DNA from: Marinobacter lipolyticus SM19
Lineage (GTDB): Bacteria; Pseudomonadota; Gammaproteobacteria; Pseudomonadales; Oleiphilaceae
Length of the DNA stretch: 64,000 nucleotides
Assembly (NCBI RefSeq): GCF_000397065.2
Contig: NZ_KE007317.1
Coordinates: 314,969 to 378,968 of the forward strand
Direction of reading: 5' to 3'
A program made the position numbers and the translations under genes. Under the pieces are notes generated by a model that was not told the origin of the DNA, ran no database searches, and saw nothing but the letters and a program-made list of their open reading frames with translations. Below are positions 8,823 through 17,149 of this stretch, in pieces. Within the stretch, counting starts at the first letter, position 1. The number at the start of each line of letters is the position of its first letter.

Positions 8823-9764
8823 TTACAGAACCTTCTTCAACTCTTCCTCAAGCTGCGGAACCGCTTCGAACAGGTCCGCTACCAGGCCATAATCGGCAAC
8901 CTGGAAGATTGGTGCTTCCTCGTCCTTGTTGATCGCAACGATCACCTTGGAATCGGACATACCAGCCAGGTGCTGGATGGCACCGGAGATACCAACAGCG
9001 ATGTACAGTTGCGGGGCAACGATCTTACCGGTCTGGCCAACCTGCATGTCGTTCGGCACGAAGCCGGCGTCAACAGCAGCACGGGACGCACCCACGGCGG
9101 CGCCCAGCAGATCAGCAACCTGCTCCAGCATCTTGAAGTTGTCACCGTTCTGCATGCCACGGCCACCAGACACAACAATGCCGGCGCTACCGAGGTCTGG
9201 ACGATCGGACTTGGCCAGTTCTTCATTCACGAAGGCGGACAGGCCAGCGTCTTTCACGATGTCCAGCTGCTCAACGGAGGCGGAACCGCCTTCACCGGCA
9301 ACAGGATCGAAACCAGTCGGACGCACGGTGATGACCTTGATGGCATCGTTCGCCTTCACAGTGGCGATGGCGTTACCAGCGTAGATCGGACGAACGAAAG
9401 TGTCCTCGGACTCGACACGGATGATGTCGGAGACCTGGGCCACGTCCAGCAGCGCGGCGACGCGCGGCATGAAGTCCTTACCGGTGGTGCCGGCAGCGGC
9501 CAGGATGTGGCTATAGCCCTTACCTACTTCAGCCACCAGCTCACCCAGGTTCTCACCCAGGAAGTGACCATACGCTGCGTTGTCGGCAACCAGTACCTTG
9601 TTAACGCCTTCGGCCTTGGCCGCGGCTTCTGCCACCGCCCCACAGTTCTCGCCGGCGACCAGTACGTCGATGTCACCGCCAATGGCCTTGGCAGCCGCTA
9701 CCACATTCAGGGTCGCCTGCTTCAGGCTGCTGTTGTCGTGTTCAGCAATTACAAGGATGCTCAT
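8823..9764 (-). CDS. etfA: Electron transfer flavoprotein alpha subunit
   Basis: Alpha subunit of ETF, which accepts electrons from acyl-CoA dehydrogenases and passes them to ETF-ubiquinone oxidoreductase. The 313 residues include the C-terminal FAD domain with [47 protein letters not shown] and NKDEEAPIF, all diagnostic. The ATG follows the TAA of etfB with no intervening base, so the two subunits are translationally coupled. A bidirectional terminator ends the unit. Confidence 0.97.
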   Translation of the reverse strand: MSILVIAEHDNSSLKQATLNVVAAAKAIGGDIDVLVAGENCGAVAEAAAKAEGVNKVLVADNAAYGHFLGENLGELVAEVGKGYSHILAAAGTTGKDFMPRVAALLDVAQVSDIIRVESEDTFVRPIYAGNAIATVKANDAIKVITVRPTGFDPVAGEGGSASVEQLDIVKDAGLSAFVNEELAKSDRPDLGSAGIVVSGGRGMQNGDNFKMLEQVADLLGAAVGASRAAVDAGFVPNDMQVGQTGKIVAPQLYIAVGISGAIQHLAGMSDSKVIVAINKDEEAPIFQVADYGLVADLFEAVPQLEEELKKVL

Positions 9765-10514
9765 TTAGATCACCTTCGCTTCGTTCTTCAGTTTATCGAC
9801 CAGCTCAGCCACGTCAGCGACCTTCACACCCGCCTGACGGGCGGCCGGTGCTTCCACTTTCAGGGTGGACAGACGGTTGGCAATGTCGACACCCAGATCG
9901 GCCGGGCTCATGGACTCGAGCGGCTTCTTCTTGGCCTTCATGATGTTCGGCAGGGAAGCGTAACGCGGCTCGTTCAGACGCAGGTCGGTGGTGACCACGG
10001 CCGGCAGGCTCAGCGCCAGGGTCATCAGGCCACCGTCGATTTCACGGGTGACGTTGACCTTGTCGCCTTCAACAACCACTTCCGATGCGAACGTGCCCTG
10101 ACCCATGCCGGTCAGCGCGGCCAGCATCTGGCCAGTCTGGTTGTTGTCGGAATCGATGGACTGTTTGCCCAGGATGACCAGCTTCGGCTCTTCCTTCTCC
10201 ACCACGCTCTTCAGCAGCTTGGCCGCTTCGAGAGACTGAACCTCTTCGTCTGTTTCGATGTGGATACCACGGTCAGCACCCAGAGCCAGAGCAGTACGGA
10301 TTTGCTCCTGGGCGGCCTTCGGGCCGATGGATACCACCACGATTTCACTGGCAACACCCTTCTCTTTCAGACGAACCGCTTCTTCAACAGCGATTTCGCA
10401 GAATGGGTTCATTGCCATCTTGACGTTGGCGAGATCAACGCCGGTGTTGTCCGGCTTGACGCGCACCTTTACGTTGTAGTCGATAACTCGTTTTACAGCG
10501 ACCAGAACCTTCAT
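9765..10514 (-). CDS. etfB: Electron transfer flavoprotein beta subunit
   Basis: Beta subunit of ETF, 249 residues, with the AMP-binding fold and conserved segments [13 protein letters not shown] near the N terminus, [10 protein letters not shown] and [18 protein letters not shown] in the core. First gene of the etfBA operon. Its promoter must lie in the 544-bp gap shared with the divergent ETF-ubiquinone oxidoreductase gene, where a 10-bp inverted repeat lies 43-93 nt upstream of the start. Confidence 0.97.
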   Translation of the reverse strand: MKVLVAVKRVIDYNVKVRVKPDNTGVDLANVKMAMNPFCEIAVEEAVRLKEKGVASEIVVVSIGPKAAQEQIRTALALGADRGIHIETDEEVQSLEAAKLLKSVVEKEEPKLVILGKQSIDSDNNQTGQMLAALTGMGQGTFASEVVVEGDKVNVTREIDGGLMTLALSLPAVVTTDLRLNEPRYASLPNIMKAKKKPLESMSPADLGVDIANRLSTLKVEAPAARQAGVKVADVAELVDKLKNEAKVI

Positions 10515-10544
10515 AGATTCCTCGTTCTTCTACGATGGGTTTAA

Positions 10545-10825
10545 TGACTCGCAATCAGAAACACTCCCAAAAAATGACTCCACCTATGTGGAAAACAGAG
10601 TGTTTCTCGATTCCTGTCGTTTCGATGTGAGGCCAGAATTATGGGGCTTCAGACCGAACGTTACAAACAGCTGCCTCACGCGGGGCCCGCTGTCACGGCG
10701 GACTTATACTGCAGGCAAAGGTGCACGGGGTCAATAGCCCCGTTCGACACGCCAGGCCTGTTTTCACAGCCAATTGACTCTGTATTGACTCGGTCAAGCT
10801 GTGAGACGATACTAAAAAATGACTC
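10545..10825 (+). repeat. Five same-orientation TGACTC hexamers
   Basis: TGACTC occurs at 10545, 10575, 10775, 10786 and 10820. Two copies share the longer context AAAAAATGACTC (10569-10580 and 10814-10825). A given hexamer is expected about once per 4 kb on one strand, so five in 281 bp is a cluster. Confidence 0.5.
10557..10607. repeat. 10-bp inverted repeat in the etfBA leader
   Basis: AGAAACACTC (10557-10566) and GAGTGTTTCT (10598-10607) are perfect inverted copies 31 nt apart. The right arm overlaps a degenerate PsrA-type box: on the minus strand GAAAC, five bases, then GTTTT. It may be an operator or a stem in the etfBA 5' leader. Confidence 0.5.
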
Positions 10826-10876
10826 AGAACACATATTTAGCATCTTTGCTAACAATGCCAAAGGAGCGCCCCAATT

Positions 10877-10896
10877 TCAAACAAACGTTTGTTTGA
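10877..10896. promoter_or_regulatory. Perfect 20-bp palindrome, PsrA-type operator
   Basis: TCAAACAAAC followed by GTTTGTTTGA is fully self-complementary. It contains two overlapping copies of the G/CAAAC-N2-4-GTTTG/C motif described for the TetR-family fatty-acid sensor PsrA, each with a 4-nt gap. It ends 162 nt before the ETF-ubiquinone oxidoreductase start. ETF genes are known PsrA targets in Pseudomonas. The palindrome is seen directly; the regulator is inferred, and no psrA lies in the window. Confidence 0.65.
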
Positions 10897-11058
10897 TTTT
10901 CGATATGCGCTACCCTTGGGGTTGTCAAAAGTCTTATCAAGTCGGGCAATTCGACTTTGGGGAGTCGTCTATACGGACTTTTACCGGTATGATAACGCCC
11001 CTGAATTATCCGCCTGCGGGCACATAATATCCATTATAGAAGTAATGAGGAGACCAAC

Positions 11059-12711
11059 GTGGAACGCGAATCGATGGAATTTGATGTTCTTATCGTCGGC
11101 GGTGGGCCCGCTGGCCTTTCGGCAGCTTGCCGGGTCATGCAACTGGCGCAGGAAGCTGGTGAAGAACTGACGGTCTGTGTCGTTGAGAAGGGTTCCGAAA
11201 TCGGGGCTCATATCCTGGCCGGTACCGTATTCGAGCCAACATCGTTGAACGAACTCTTCCCCGACTGGAAAGAGAAAGGCGCGCCGCTGAACACCCCGGT
11301 CACCCGGGATGACATTTTCCTGCTGAAAGATCAGGAAAAGGCCACCAAAATCCCGAATGCCTTTGTGCCGAAGAACATGCACAACCACGGCAACTACATC
11401 ATCAGCCTGGGCAACCTTTGCCGCTGGCTGGCCGAGCAGGCTGAAGGCCTGGGTGTGGAAGTTTATCCGGGCTTTGCCGCTTCCGAGACCATCATTGAAG
11501 ATGGCCAGGTAAAAGGCATCATCACTGGCGATATGGGCGTGGCCCGTGACGGCAGCGAAAAAGACGGCTACATGCCGGGCATGGAGCTTCGCGCCAAGTA
11601 CACCCTGTTCACCGAAGGCTGTCGCGGTCACCTGGGCAAGCGCCTGATCAATGACTTCAAGCTGGACGAAGGTAAGGATCCCCAGCACTACGGCATTGGC
11701 ATCAAGGAACTGTGGGACATCGATCCGGCCAAACACGAGCCAGGCCTGGTCGTACACTCCACGGGGTGGCCTCTGAACGAAAGCGGTTCCACAGGCGGCT
11801 CTTTCCTGTACCACCTGGAAAATGGCCAGGTCTATGTCGGCCTGATCACCGACCTGTCCTACAGCAACCCGCACCTGAGTCCGTTCGATGAGTTCCAGCG
11901 CCTCAAGCTGCACCCTGAAATCAGCAAGTTCCTGGAAGGCGGCAAGCGTGTTTCCTACGGTGCCCGCGCCATCACCAAGGGCGGCTTCAACTCGTTGCCG
12001 AAGATGAGTTTCCCGGGTGGCCTGCTGCTGGGCTGTGATGCCGGTACCCTTAACTTCTCCAAGATCAAGGGCTCCCACACCGCCATGAAATCCGGCCTGC
12101 TGGGCGCGGAAGCGGTGTTCGAAGCATTGAAAGAAGGTAAGTCCGGGGAGGAAATCACCAGCTTTGCCGATCGCTTCAAGGACAGCTGGCTCTACAAGGA
12201 GCTGTATGACGAGCGCAACTTTGGTCCGGCCATGCACAAGTTCGGCAATATCGTGGGCGGCGGCATCGCCTTCTTCGAGCAGAACATCCTGCGTCGCAGC
12301 TTACCGTTCACCCTGCACGATACCATCCCGGATTACGCCACCCTGAAGCCGGCGTCCGAGTGCAAGAAGATCGATTATCCGAAACCGGATAACAGCCTTA
12401 CCTTCGACAAGCTTTCCTCGGTGTTCATTTCCAACACCAACCACGAGGAAGATCAGCCGGTTCATCTGAAACTGACCGATCCGGACATCCCGCTGAAGGA
12501 CAACCTGCCCAAATACAACGAGCCCGCACAGCGTTACTGCCCGGCTGGTGTATATGAAGTGGTTGAATCCGAAGATGGCAGCGGCAAGAAGTTCCAGATC
12601 AACGCCCAGAACTGTGTTCACTGCAAGACCTGTGATATCAAGGATCCTGCACAGAACATCAACTGGGTGACTCCGGAAGGGGGCGGTGGCCCCAACTATC
12701 CGAACATGTAA
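11059..12711 (+). CDS. Electron transfer flavoprotein-ubiquinone oxidoreductase
   Basis: The membrane-associated enzyme that passes electrons from ETF to ubiquinone, closing the beta-oxidation electron path. The 550 residues have an N-terminal FAD site (VLIVGGGPAGLSAACR at about 10-25), the ETF-QO body, and a C-terminal 4Fe-4S domain with CPAGVYEVV and CVHCKTCDIKDPAQNINW. It starts with GTG at 11059 behind GAGGAG and ends before a strong terminator. It is divergent from etfBA, its functional partner, with a shared regulatory gap. Confidence 0.96.
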   Translation: MERESMEFDVLIVGGGPAGLSAACRVMQLAQEAGEELTVCVVEKGSEIGAHILAGTVFEPTSLNELFPDWKEKGAPLNTPVTRDDIFLLKDQEKATKIPNAFVPKNMHNHGNYIISLGNLCRWLAEQAEGLGVEVYPGFAASETIIEDGQVKGIITGDMGVARDGSEKDGYMPGMELRAKYTLFTEGCRGHLGKRLINDFKLDEGKDPQHYGIGIKELWDIDPAKHEPGLVVHSTGWPLNESGSTGGSFLYHLENGQVYVGLITDLSYSNPHLSPFDEFQRLKLHPEISKFLEGGKRVSYGARAITKGGFNSLPKMSFPGGLLLGCDAGTLNFSKIKGSHTAMKSGLLGAEAVFEALKEGKSGEEITSFADRFKDSWLYKELYDERNFGPAMHKFGNIVGGGIAFFEQNILRRSLPFTLHDTIPDYATLKPASECKKIDYPKPDNSLTFDKLSSVFISNTNHEEDQPVHLKLTDPDIPLKDNLPKYNEPAQRYCPAGVYEVVESEDGSGKKFQINAQNCVHCKTCDIKDPAQNINWVTPEGGGGPNYPNM

Positions 12712-12725
12712 GTTCGGCTTCCGAT

Positions 12726-12756
12726 AAAAAACGGCCCTTCATGGGCCGTTTTTTTT
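12726..12756 (+). terminator. Rho-independent terminator of ETF-QO
   Basis: AAAACGGCCC and GGGCCGTTTT form a 10-bp stem with a TTCAT loop, followed by a T run. It lies about 15 nt after the stop at 12711. Confidence 0.9.
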
Positions 12757-12804
12757 GGCTTGTCGGATTACGGCCTTACCATATCCGACACTTTTTCCAG
12801 GCAT

Positions 12805-12835
12805 AAAAAAAACGACTCACAAAGGAGCCGTTTTT
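12805..12835 (-). terminator. Rho-independent terminator of slyD
   Basis: On the minus strand AAAACGGCTC pairs with GAGTCGTTTT (one G-U wobble) around a CTTTGT loop, followed by a run of T. It lies about 20 nt beyond the slyD stop. The wobble pairs only in minus-strand RNA, which supports that orientation. Confidence 0.8.
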
Positions 12836-12855
12836 CGATAACGCTTCGGAAAAGC

Positions 12856-13317
12856 TTAGTGCACGTGGCCGTGCTCTTGCTCTTCGTCGGTCGCATCGCG
12901 AGTCTCTACTACTTCTACGTCGAAGTGCAGAGTCTCACCCGCCAGCGGGTGGTTGGCATCGATAGTGACGGTTTCGTCGCCAACTTCAACTACACGAACA
13001 ACCTGAGGGCCGCCCGGAGTCTGTGCCTGGAACTGCATACCCGGCTCGATAGTATCAACGCCTTCAAATGCAGAACGGGGAACCGGCTGGATCAGCTCTT
13101 CGTTAACTTCACCGTAGCCTTCACCGGGCTCGACAGTAACTTTTGCCTGGTCACCGGCGTTCTTTTCGTTCAGCGCACTTTCCAGTCCGCCGATAATGTT
13201 TTGTGCACCTTCCAGATACGTCAGAGGCTCACGACCTTCTACACGGGAAGAGTCTAGCTGCTCGCCCTGGTCGTTAGTGAGTGTGTAATGGATGGTGACA
13301 ACACGAGGTTGGGCCAT
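12856..13317 (-). CDS. slyD: FKBP-type peptidyl-prolyl isomerase, SlyD-like
   Basis: A 153-residue cytoplasmic prolyl isomerase and chaperone. It follows E. coli SlyD along its length: FKBP halves (TIHYTL..., LTYLEGAQNIIGGLESAL, GEGYGEV) flank the insert-in-flap domain, ending in NHPLAGETLHFDVEVV. The C-terminal tail is short and only modestly His-rich (EHGHVH) compared with the long metal-binding tail of E. coli SlyD, so the nickel role may be reduced. It has its own terminator. Confidence 0.88.
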   Translation of the reverse strand: MAQPRVVTIHYTLTNDQGEQLDSSRVEGREPLTYLEGAQNIIGGLESALNEKNAGDQAKVTVEPGEGYGEVNEELIQPVPRSAFEGVDTIEPGMQFQAQTPGGPQVVRVVEVGDETVTIDANHPLAGETLHFDVEVVETRDATDEEQEHGHVH

Positions 13318-13519
13318 GTGATCTCCTTGCGTGTCGCAATGACTGTTTAATTGAATTTGGGTAATCGCGAGTAATCATGAACAGCCAGACTGCACAGAGG
13401 GACTAACGACCACCGGGCCTCGTTAGAGAGCCAGGCTCGGTAACAAGATCGAAAATACAGTTTAACAAGTGTCGGACTGCCTTTTCTACCGTCAGTTGTT
13501 TGGGGCAAAGTGAGTCTTT

Positions 13520-14092
13520 TCAACTCCCCCGCCCGATTTCATAAAAGTTTCCGCCACTCCAGACACCCAGAACCGATGAGTCGCCATCCGTCATGCTCTC
13601 AACGACATGGTCTGCCAGGTCGTAGAAGGCGGCAGTGACCAGTCTGGCTTCCAGGCCGTGCCGGACCATAACAACCGGGCGCGGCTCGTCACTGTCCGGG
13701 TAGCGCCCAACAGCCAGGGGATGCTCTGCGCCTACTGCCAGGGTTTCACCCACATTGGTGGTCAGGTAAAGCGTTTGATCAGTTCCCTGCCCTTTCACTT
13801 CCAGGGAATGGGCCAGCAACGGAGCATCCTCAACACTGATGCGCCATTTCTCAACGGGGGTTACCAGATAATAGTCGCCGTCGTCCTCTCGCCGGAGGAT
13901 GGTTGAGAACAGTCGCACGATAGCCTCTCGCGCCAGGGGCTCACCGTTATAAACCCACTGCCCATCCCGGGTGATCCGGATATCGATATCACCGGACAAT
14001 TCCGGATGCCATTTATCCAGAGGAGGCAGGCCCTTGCCGGCGCCACCTGACTGTTCGACCTGTTTCGCTATGCTCTCCGGATTATGCGCCAT
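13520..14092 (-). CDS. DUF1285 domain-containing protein
   Basis: A 190-residue cytoplasmic protein of the DUF1285 family, recognised from PPLDKWHPELSGDIDIRI, the DGQWVYNGEPLAREAIVRLF segment and the later VKGQGTDQTLYLTTN region. The family has solved structures but no assigned reaction. It is followed upstream by a radical SAM gene with only 3 nt between them, suggesting co-expression. The function is unknown. Confidence 0.8.
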   Translation of the reverse strand: MAHNPESIAKQVEQSGGAGKGLPPLDKWHPELSGDIDIRITRDGQWVYNGEPLAREAIVRLFSTILRREDDGDYYLVTPVEKWRISVEDAPLLAHSLEVKGQGTDQTLYLTTNVGETLAVGAEHPLAVGRYPDSDEPRPVVMVRHGLEARLVTAAFYDLADHVVESMTDGDSSVLGVWSGGNFYEIGRGS

Positions 14093-14095
14093 GCG

Positions 14096-15007
14096 TTATA
14101 GCCCTCTCATCCACTCCGGGCGCAATGCTGCCGCGCCGGGGCTGTTTATTGCCAGGTTTACTTCGTCCAGTAATCGTTGTTTGTCACGTCCCAGGGTGCC
14201 TTTCAACACCAGATAGTTGGACGCGTGATCGCTGCGGAAGATGGTCTTTTCCAGCTCCAGATGCTCAAGAAAGAGCTGGATCTCCCGAAACAGGCCGTCC
14301 TGATTGAGAGGAACAAAATCCTCGCCAAATCCCTCCCGGAAACGCTCCTCCCCCTGCGGAAAACTCACCACCAGTGTAGACAGGTAATCCGGCTGGGTGT
14401 CATTGCACAGTTTTGCGGTATTGATAGCATGCTGTTCCGAAAGAACCTCACCGCCAAGACCGTTAAGGACCATGACCGAACTGGTCAGACCCGCCTCACG
14501 GATTTTCAGGAGTGCGGAACGGGTGGATTCACCGGTTTCGCCCTTGTTGACCCGACGCAGGATCTCGTCGTCTCCGGACTCCATCCCCACATACAATATC
14601 TTCAGTCCTGCCTCACGCAGTTGAGCCAGCTCCTCGACGGTCTTTTTGGCAAGATTCCTGGGTAGGCAATAACTGGAAATCCGTTGCAGTTCAGGAAACG
14701 CGGCTTTCAGGTCTGCCAGGATCTCCAGCAGCCTGCGTGTGGGTAACACCATGGCATCGCCGTCCGCGAGGAACACTCGGCGCACTCCGCCCAGGCTTTT
14801 TGCAGCCTTCTCAATATCTTCGCGCACCTCTTCCGGCTTCCGTGCCCTGAACTTTTTCTGAGGCTGTGTGTACATCTCGCAGAAGGTGCATTTATTCCAT
14901 GAGCAGCCGTTGGTGACAGGCAGAATGAGCGATTTCGCCTCACTGGGCGGACGGAAGACGGGTTCTATGTAATCAATTGGAAAACTGTACATATAGGAAT
15001 CGAGCAC
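14096..15007 (-). CDS. Radical SAM protein
   Basis: A 303-residue radical SAM enzyme. The cluster-binding motif is GCSWNKCTFCEMY, a CX4CX2C spacing instead of the usual CX3CX2C, which I have seen in an archaeal/bacterial subgroup with N-terminal B12-like or Elp3-like relatives. The TIM-barrel core follows (ADGDAMVLPTRRLLEIL, YVGMESGDDEIL, GLGGE). No second cluster or RNA-binding domain is evident. GTG at 15007 or ATG at 14992 may be the start. It probably forms a unit with the DUF1285 gene; the substrate is unknown. Confidence 0.8.
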   Translation of the reverse strand: MLDSYMYSFPIDYIEPVFRPPSEAKSLILPVTNGCSWNKCTFCEMYTQPQKKFRARKPEEVREDIEKAAKSLGGVRRVFLADGDAMVLPTRRLLEILADLKAAFPELQRISSYCLPRNLAKKTVEELAQLREAGLKILYVGMESGDDEILRRVNKGETGESTRSALLKIREAGLTSSVMVLNGLGGEVLSEQHAINTAKLCNDTQPDYLSTLVVSFPQGEERFREGFGEDFVPLNQDGLFREIQLFLEHLELEKTIFRSDHASNYLVLKGTLGRDKQRLLDEVNLAINSPGAAALRPEWMRGL

Positions 15008-15032
15008 TCTCTTTCGCTTTAACTCGCCTGAA

Positions 15033-15482
15033 TCAGGGCAGGAACTGGGCCCGGATATCCGCGCATCCAGGCCCCACTACCGGCATTTCCAGAAGAACCG
15101 CCTGTGAGGTCATGAACGGAATACCACGGCGATGCCCATCCACCAACAAGGTGGATAAGGCACCAACGAACGGCATGTGCGAGACCAGCATCAGCGGCGA
15201 CGTCACCACTTCCAGCAATTCGTCCAGGCAGCGCCCAGGGTCATCGTCCGGCGTTATGAAGTCTTTCTCGATCACCGGACAATTGATGATCTCGGACATA
15301 ATGGCCGCCGTCTGCCTGGCACGAACCAACGGGCTACACCAGACAATCTCCGGGCGCCAGGGGGATTCGGCAATATCCGCAGCGACGGAGGCAACCGATG
15401 CACGCCCTGCTTCAGTCAGTTCGCGTTCCTGGTCAATGGTGTGCCACCCGGCTTCACCATGGCGCATAACGATCAGATGCAC
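15033..15482 (-). CDS. sixA: Phosphohistidine phosphatase SixA
   Basis: A 149-residue histidine phosphatase that in E. coli removes phosphate from histidine on HPt domains and on the PTS-Ntr protein NPr. The RHG motif (MRHGEAGW, catalytic His8), ERELTEAG and the second His in LMLVSHMPFVG are all present. It lies between gpsA (25 nt upstream) and the radical SAM gene on the same strand, as gpsA-sixA do in Pseudomonas relatives. Confidence 0.9.
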   Translation of the reverse strand: MHLIVMRHGEAGWHTIDQERELTEAGRASVASVAADIAESPWRPEIVWCSPLVRARQTAAIMSEIINCPVIEKDFITPDDDPGRCLDELLEVVTSPLMLVSHMPFVGALSTLLVDGHRRGIPFMTSQAVLLEMPVVGPGCADIRAQFLP

Positions 15483-15507
15483 GGGCTACCTCCGGCTGAC
15501 ATGACGG

Positions 15508-16575
15508 TTATTGGCTAATGGTCCGGGGCAAAATAAATTCCACATCGGAATTCTGGACCGACATCATCAAGCTGTTAATGACCGCGCTGATCGAAGCGCC
15601 ATCGTACAGAATTTCGTACAGCCCTCTCACAAGGGGCATGTAAATGCCAATTGCTTCCGACTTTTCCTTCACCAGCTTGAGGGTGTAAATGCCCTCGGCT
15701 ACCTGCCCCAGTTCTGCCACCGCGTCATCCAGCTTCTTGCCCTTACCGACCGCATAACCGACACGATAATTCCGGCTTTTCGGAGAGGTACAGGTCACAA
15801 CCAGGTCACCGACACCAGCCAGCCCCATAAAGGTCATTGGGTTGGCACCAAGGCTGACCGCAAACCGGCTCATTTCCGCCAGCCCGCGGGTAATCAGCAT
15901 GGCCTTGGCGTTCTCCCCAAGGTCAAGCGCGGCAGCCAGGCCGGAAACGATGGCATAGATGTTTTTGAGCGCGCCAGCCAACTCAACCCCATAAACGTCC
16001 ACATTGGCATAGACCCGAAAATACTCACACCCCAGGAGGTCCTGTACGGCGCGACGAACTTCCGGATCCTTTGCCGCGATAACGGTTGCGGTCAGGTCCT
16101 TGTTAACGATCTCCCCCGCCAGGTTGGGCCCACTCAGGACGCCGATGCGGCAACGCGGAATCTCTTCCTGGAGAATTTCACTCATTAACTTGAAGCCGAG
16201 CTCCTCGATACCCTTGGTAAGGCTGATAACGATCTGACCATCCGCAAAATCCTTGCTGTGCTCCCGGATTACAGCTCGAAATGCCTTGCTCGGGATGGCC
16301 AGAAATACTACCTCGGCCTTGTCAACGGCTCCTGCCAGATCCGTAGTCGGCTGAACGTCGCCTTCCAGCTTGACTCCCGGCATGTATCGGCTGTTAACGT
16401 CAGTATTGCGGATCTCTTCGACTTGAGTTTTGTCTCGCATCCAGAAATGCACGGTGTGGCCATTGTCCGCCAGCACCTTACTCATAGCAGTGCCAAAGCT
16501 GCCACCGCCCAATACGGCCACATCACGGCCAGTGGAGGACGCCCCTGTTGTTTGCGGGTCTTTTTGATCAGGCAT
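15508..16575 (-). CDS. gpsA: Glycerol-3-phosphate dehydrogenase [NAD(P)+]
   Basis: Makes sn-glycerol-3-phosphate from dihydroxyacetone phosphate for phospholipid synthesis. The 355 residues include the Rossmann motif VLGGGSFGTAM near residue 25, SGPNLAGEI, the catalytic-lysine segment GALKNIYAIVSG and GLAGVGDLVVTC. The N terminus is about 18 residues longer than usual (MPDQKDPQTTGASSTGRD), so a slightly later start is possible. Standard housekeeping gene. Confidence 0.95.
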   Translation of the reverse strand: MPDQKDPQTTGASSTGRDVAVLGGGSFGTAMSKVLADNGHTVHFWMRDKTQVEEIRNTDVNSRYMPGVKLEGDVQPTTDLAGAVDKAEVVFLAIPSKAFRAVIREHSKDFADGQIVISLTKGIEELGFKLMSEILQEEIPRCRIGVLSGPNLAGEIVNKDLTATVIAAKDPEVRRAVQDLLGCEYFRVYANVDVYGVELAGALKNIYAIVSGLAAALDLGENAKAMLITRGLAEMSRFAVSLGANPMTFMGLAGVGDLVVTCTSPKSRNYRVGYAVGKGKKLDDAVAELGQVAEGIYTLKLVKEKSEAIGIYMPLVRGLYEILYDGASISAVINSLMMSVQNSDVEFILPRTISQ

Positions 16576-16644
16576 AGTTCGTCCGTTCTTTTATTGGATC
16601 AGATGAGGTCGCGGCTGCCATGCTCACAGGAGACGTGGCCGTGA

Positions 16645-17136
16645 TCAGCCGTGTTCTTCACATTCCAGGGCGCGAACCAGATTCTTGAACTCTTCCCTAT
16701 TACGGCTGTTCAGACCCATCAGTACGCGGTGGGCGTCCAGCACTTTATCGCGAACCTGTTGTTCACTGGCACGCAGTACGGGAATTTCCTCAAGTTCTTC
16801 AATCCGGGATGCGGGCTCACGAACAATGATGAAAATCTTGTCGAAACCCATGGAAGTGATGATTCGGGTAATGTCGGGGTTGGTGGAAACCAGTGTGGGC
16901 AGGAAATGGCTTCGTTTCTGGGCGGCCATGGCGATCTTTGCCAGCAGGCCCAGAGTGGTGCTATCGATGATCTCGCATTCGGTAAGATCGATCACCACCG
17001 TTTTGAATTCGGGATCCTGGGTAATGGACTCAACCAGATTGTCCAGCGTTGAACAAAGGTTCAGCCGGATTTCCCCAATAAACTTCAGGAGGTAAATACC
17101 CTGATTTTCGGCTTGCAGGATCTTGTAACCAGCCAT
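16645..17136 (-). CDS. STAS-domain anti-sigma factor antagonist (HsbA-like)
   Basis: A 163-residue protein with an N-terminal STAS domain and the phosphorylatable serine Ser59 in the DST loop (EIIDSTTLGLL). The C-terminal ~60 residues are helical. In Pseudomonas the HptB pathway uses the phosphatase HsbR and the antagonist HsbA, which lie next to each other and control flagellar FlgM/sigma-28 and c-di-GMP signalling; this pair has the same order and size. The start at MAGYKI is chosen since the upstream extension overlaps the phosphatase gene. It lies 13 nt after the RR-phosphatase. Confidence 0.75.
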   Translation of the reverse strand: MAGYKILQAENQGIYLLKFIGEIRLNLCSTLDNLVESITQDPEFKTVVIDLTECEIIDSTTLGLLAKIAMAAQKRSHFLPTLVSTNPDITRIITSMGFDKIFIIVREPASRIEELEEIPVLRASEQQVRDKVLDAHRVLMGLNSRNREEFKNLVRALECEEHG

Positions 17137-17149
17137 ATTTACACTGCCA

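Larger units (their letters stand above)
10515..11058. promoter_or_regulatory. Divergent control region between etfBA and ETF-QO
   Basis: This 544-bp gap holds no convincing gene. It contains a 10-bp inverted repeat at 10557-10607 near etfB, five same-strand copies of TGACTC between 10545 and 10825, a small ACGGGG/CCCCGT hairpin at 10725-10743 and a perfect 20-bp palindrome at 10877-10896. An open frame of 128 codons at 10641-11027 has no family resemblance and no ribosome site, and I regard it as chance. A TATGAT-like -10 element lies at 10988-10993 before the oxidoreductase. Confidence 0.7.

Noticed and set aside
8970..10544. Long (524 codons) open frame on the plus strand across etfA and etfB
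   Set aside because: It is antisense to two certain genes and has no family resemblance; codon bias in GC-rich genes often leaves the opposite strand open.
10641..11027. 128-codon frame in the etf control region
   Set aside because: No ribosome site, no family, contains the palindromic operator; treated as non-coding.
10981..12237. 418-codon minus-strand frame across ETF-QO
   Set aside because: Antisense to an unmistakable ETF-QO gene; no ribosome site or known domain.
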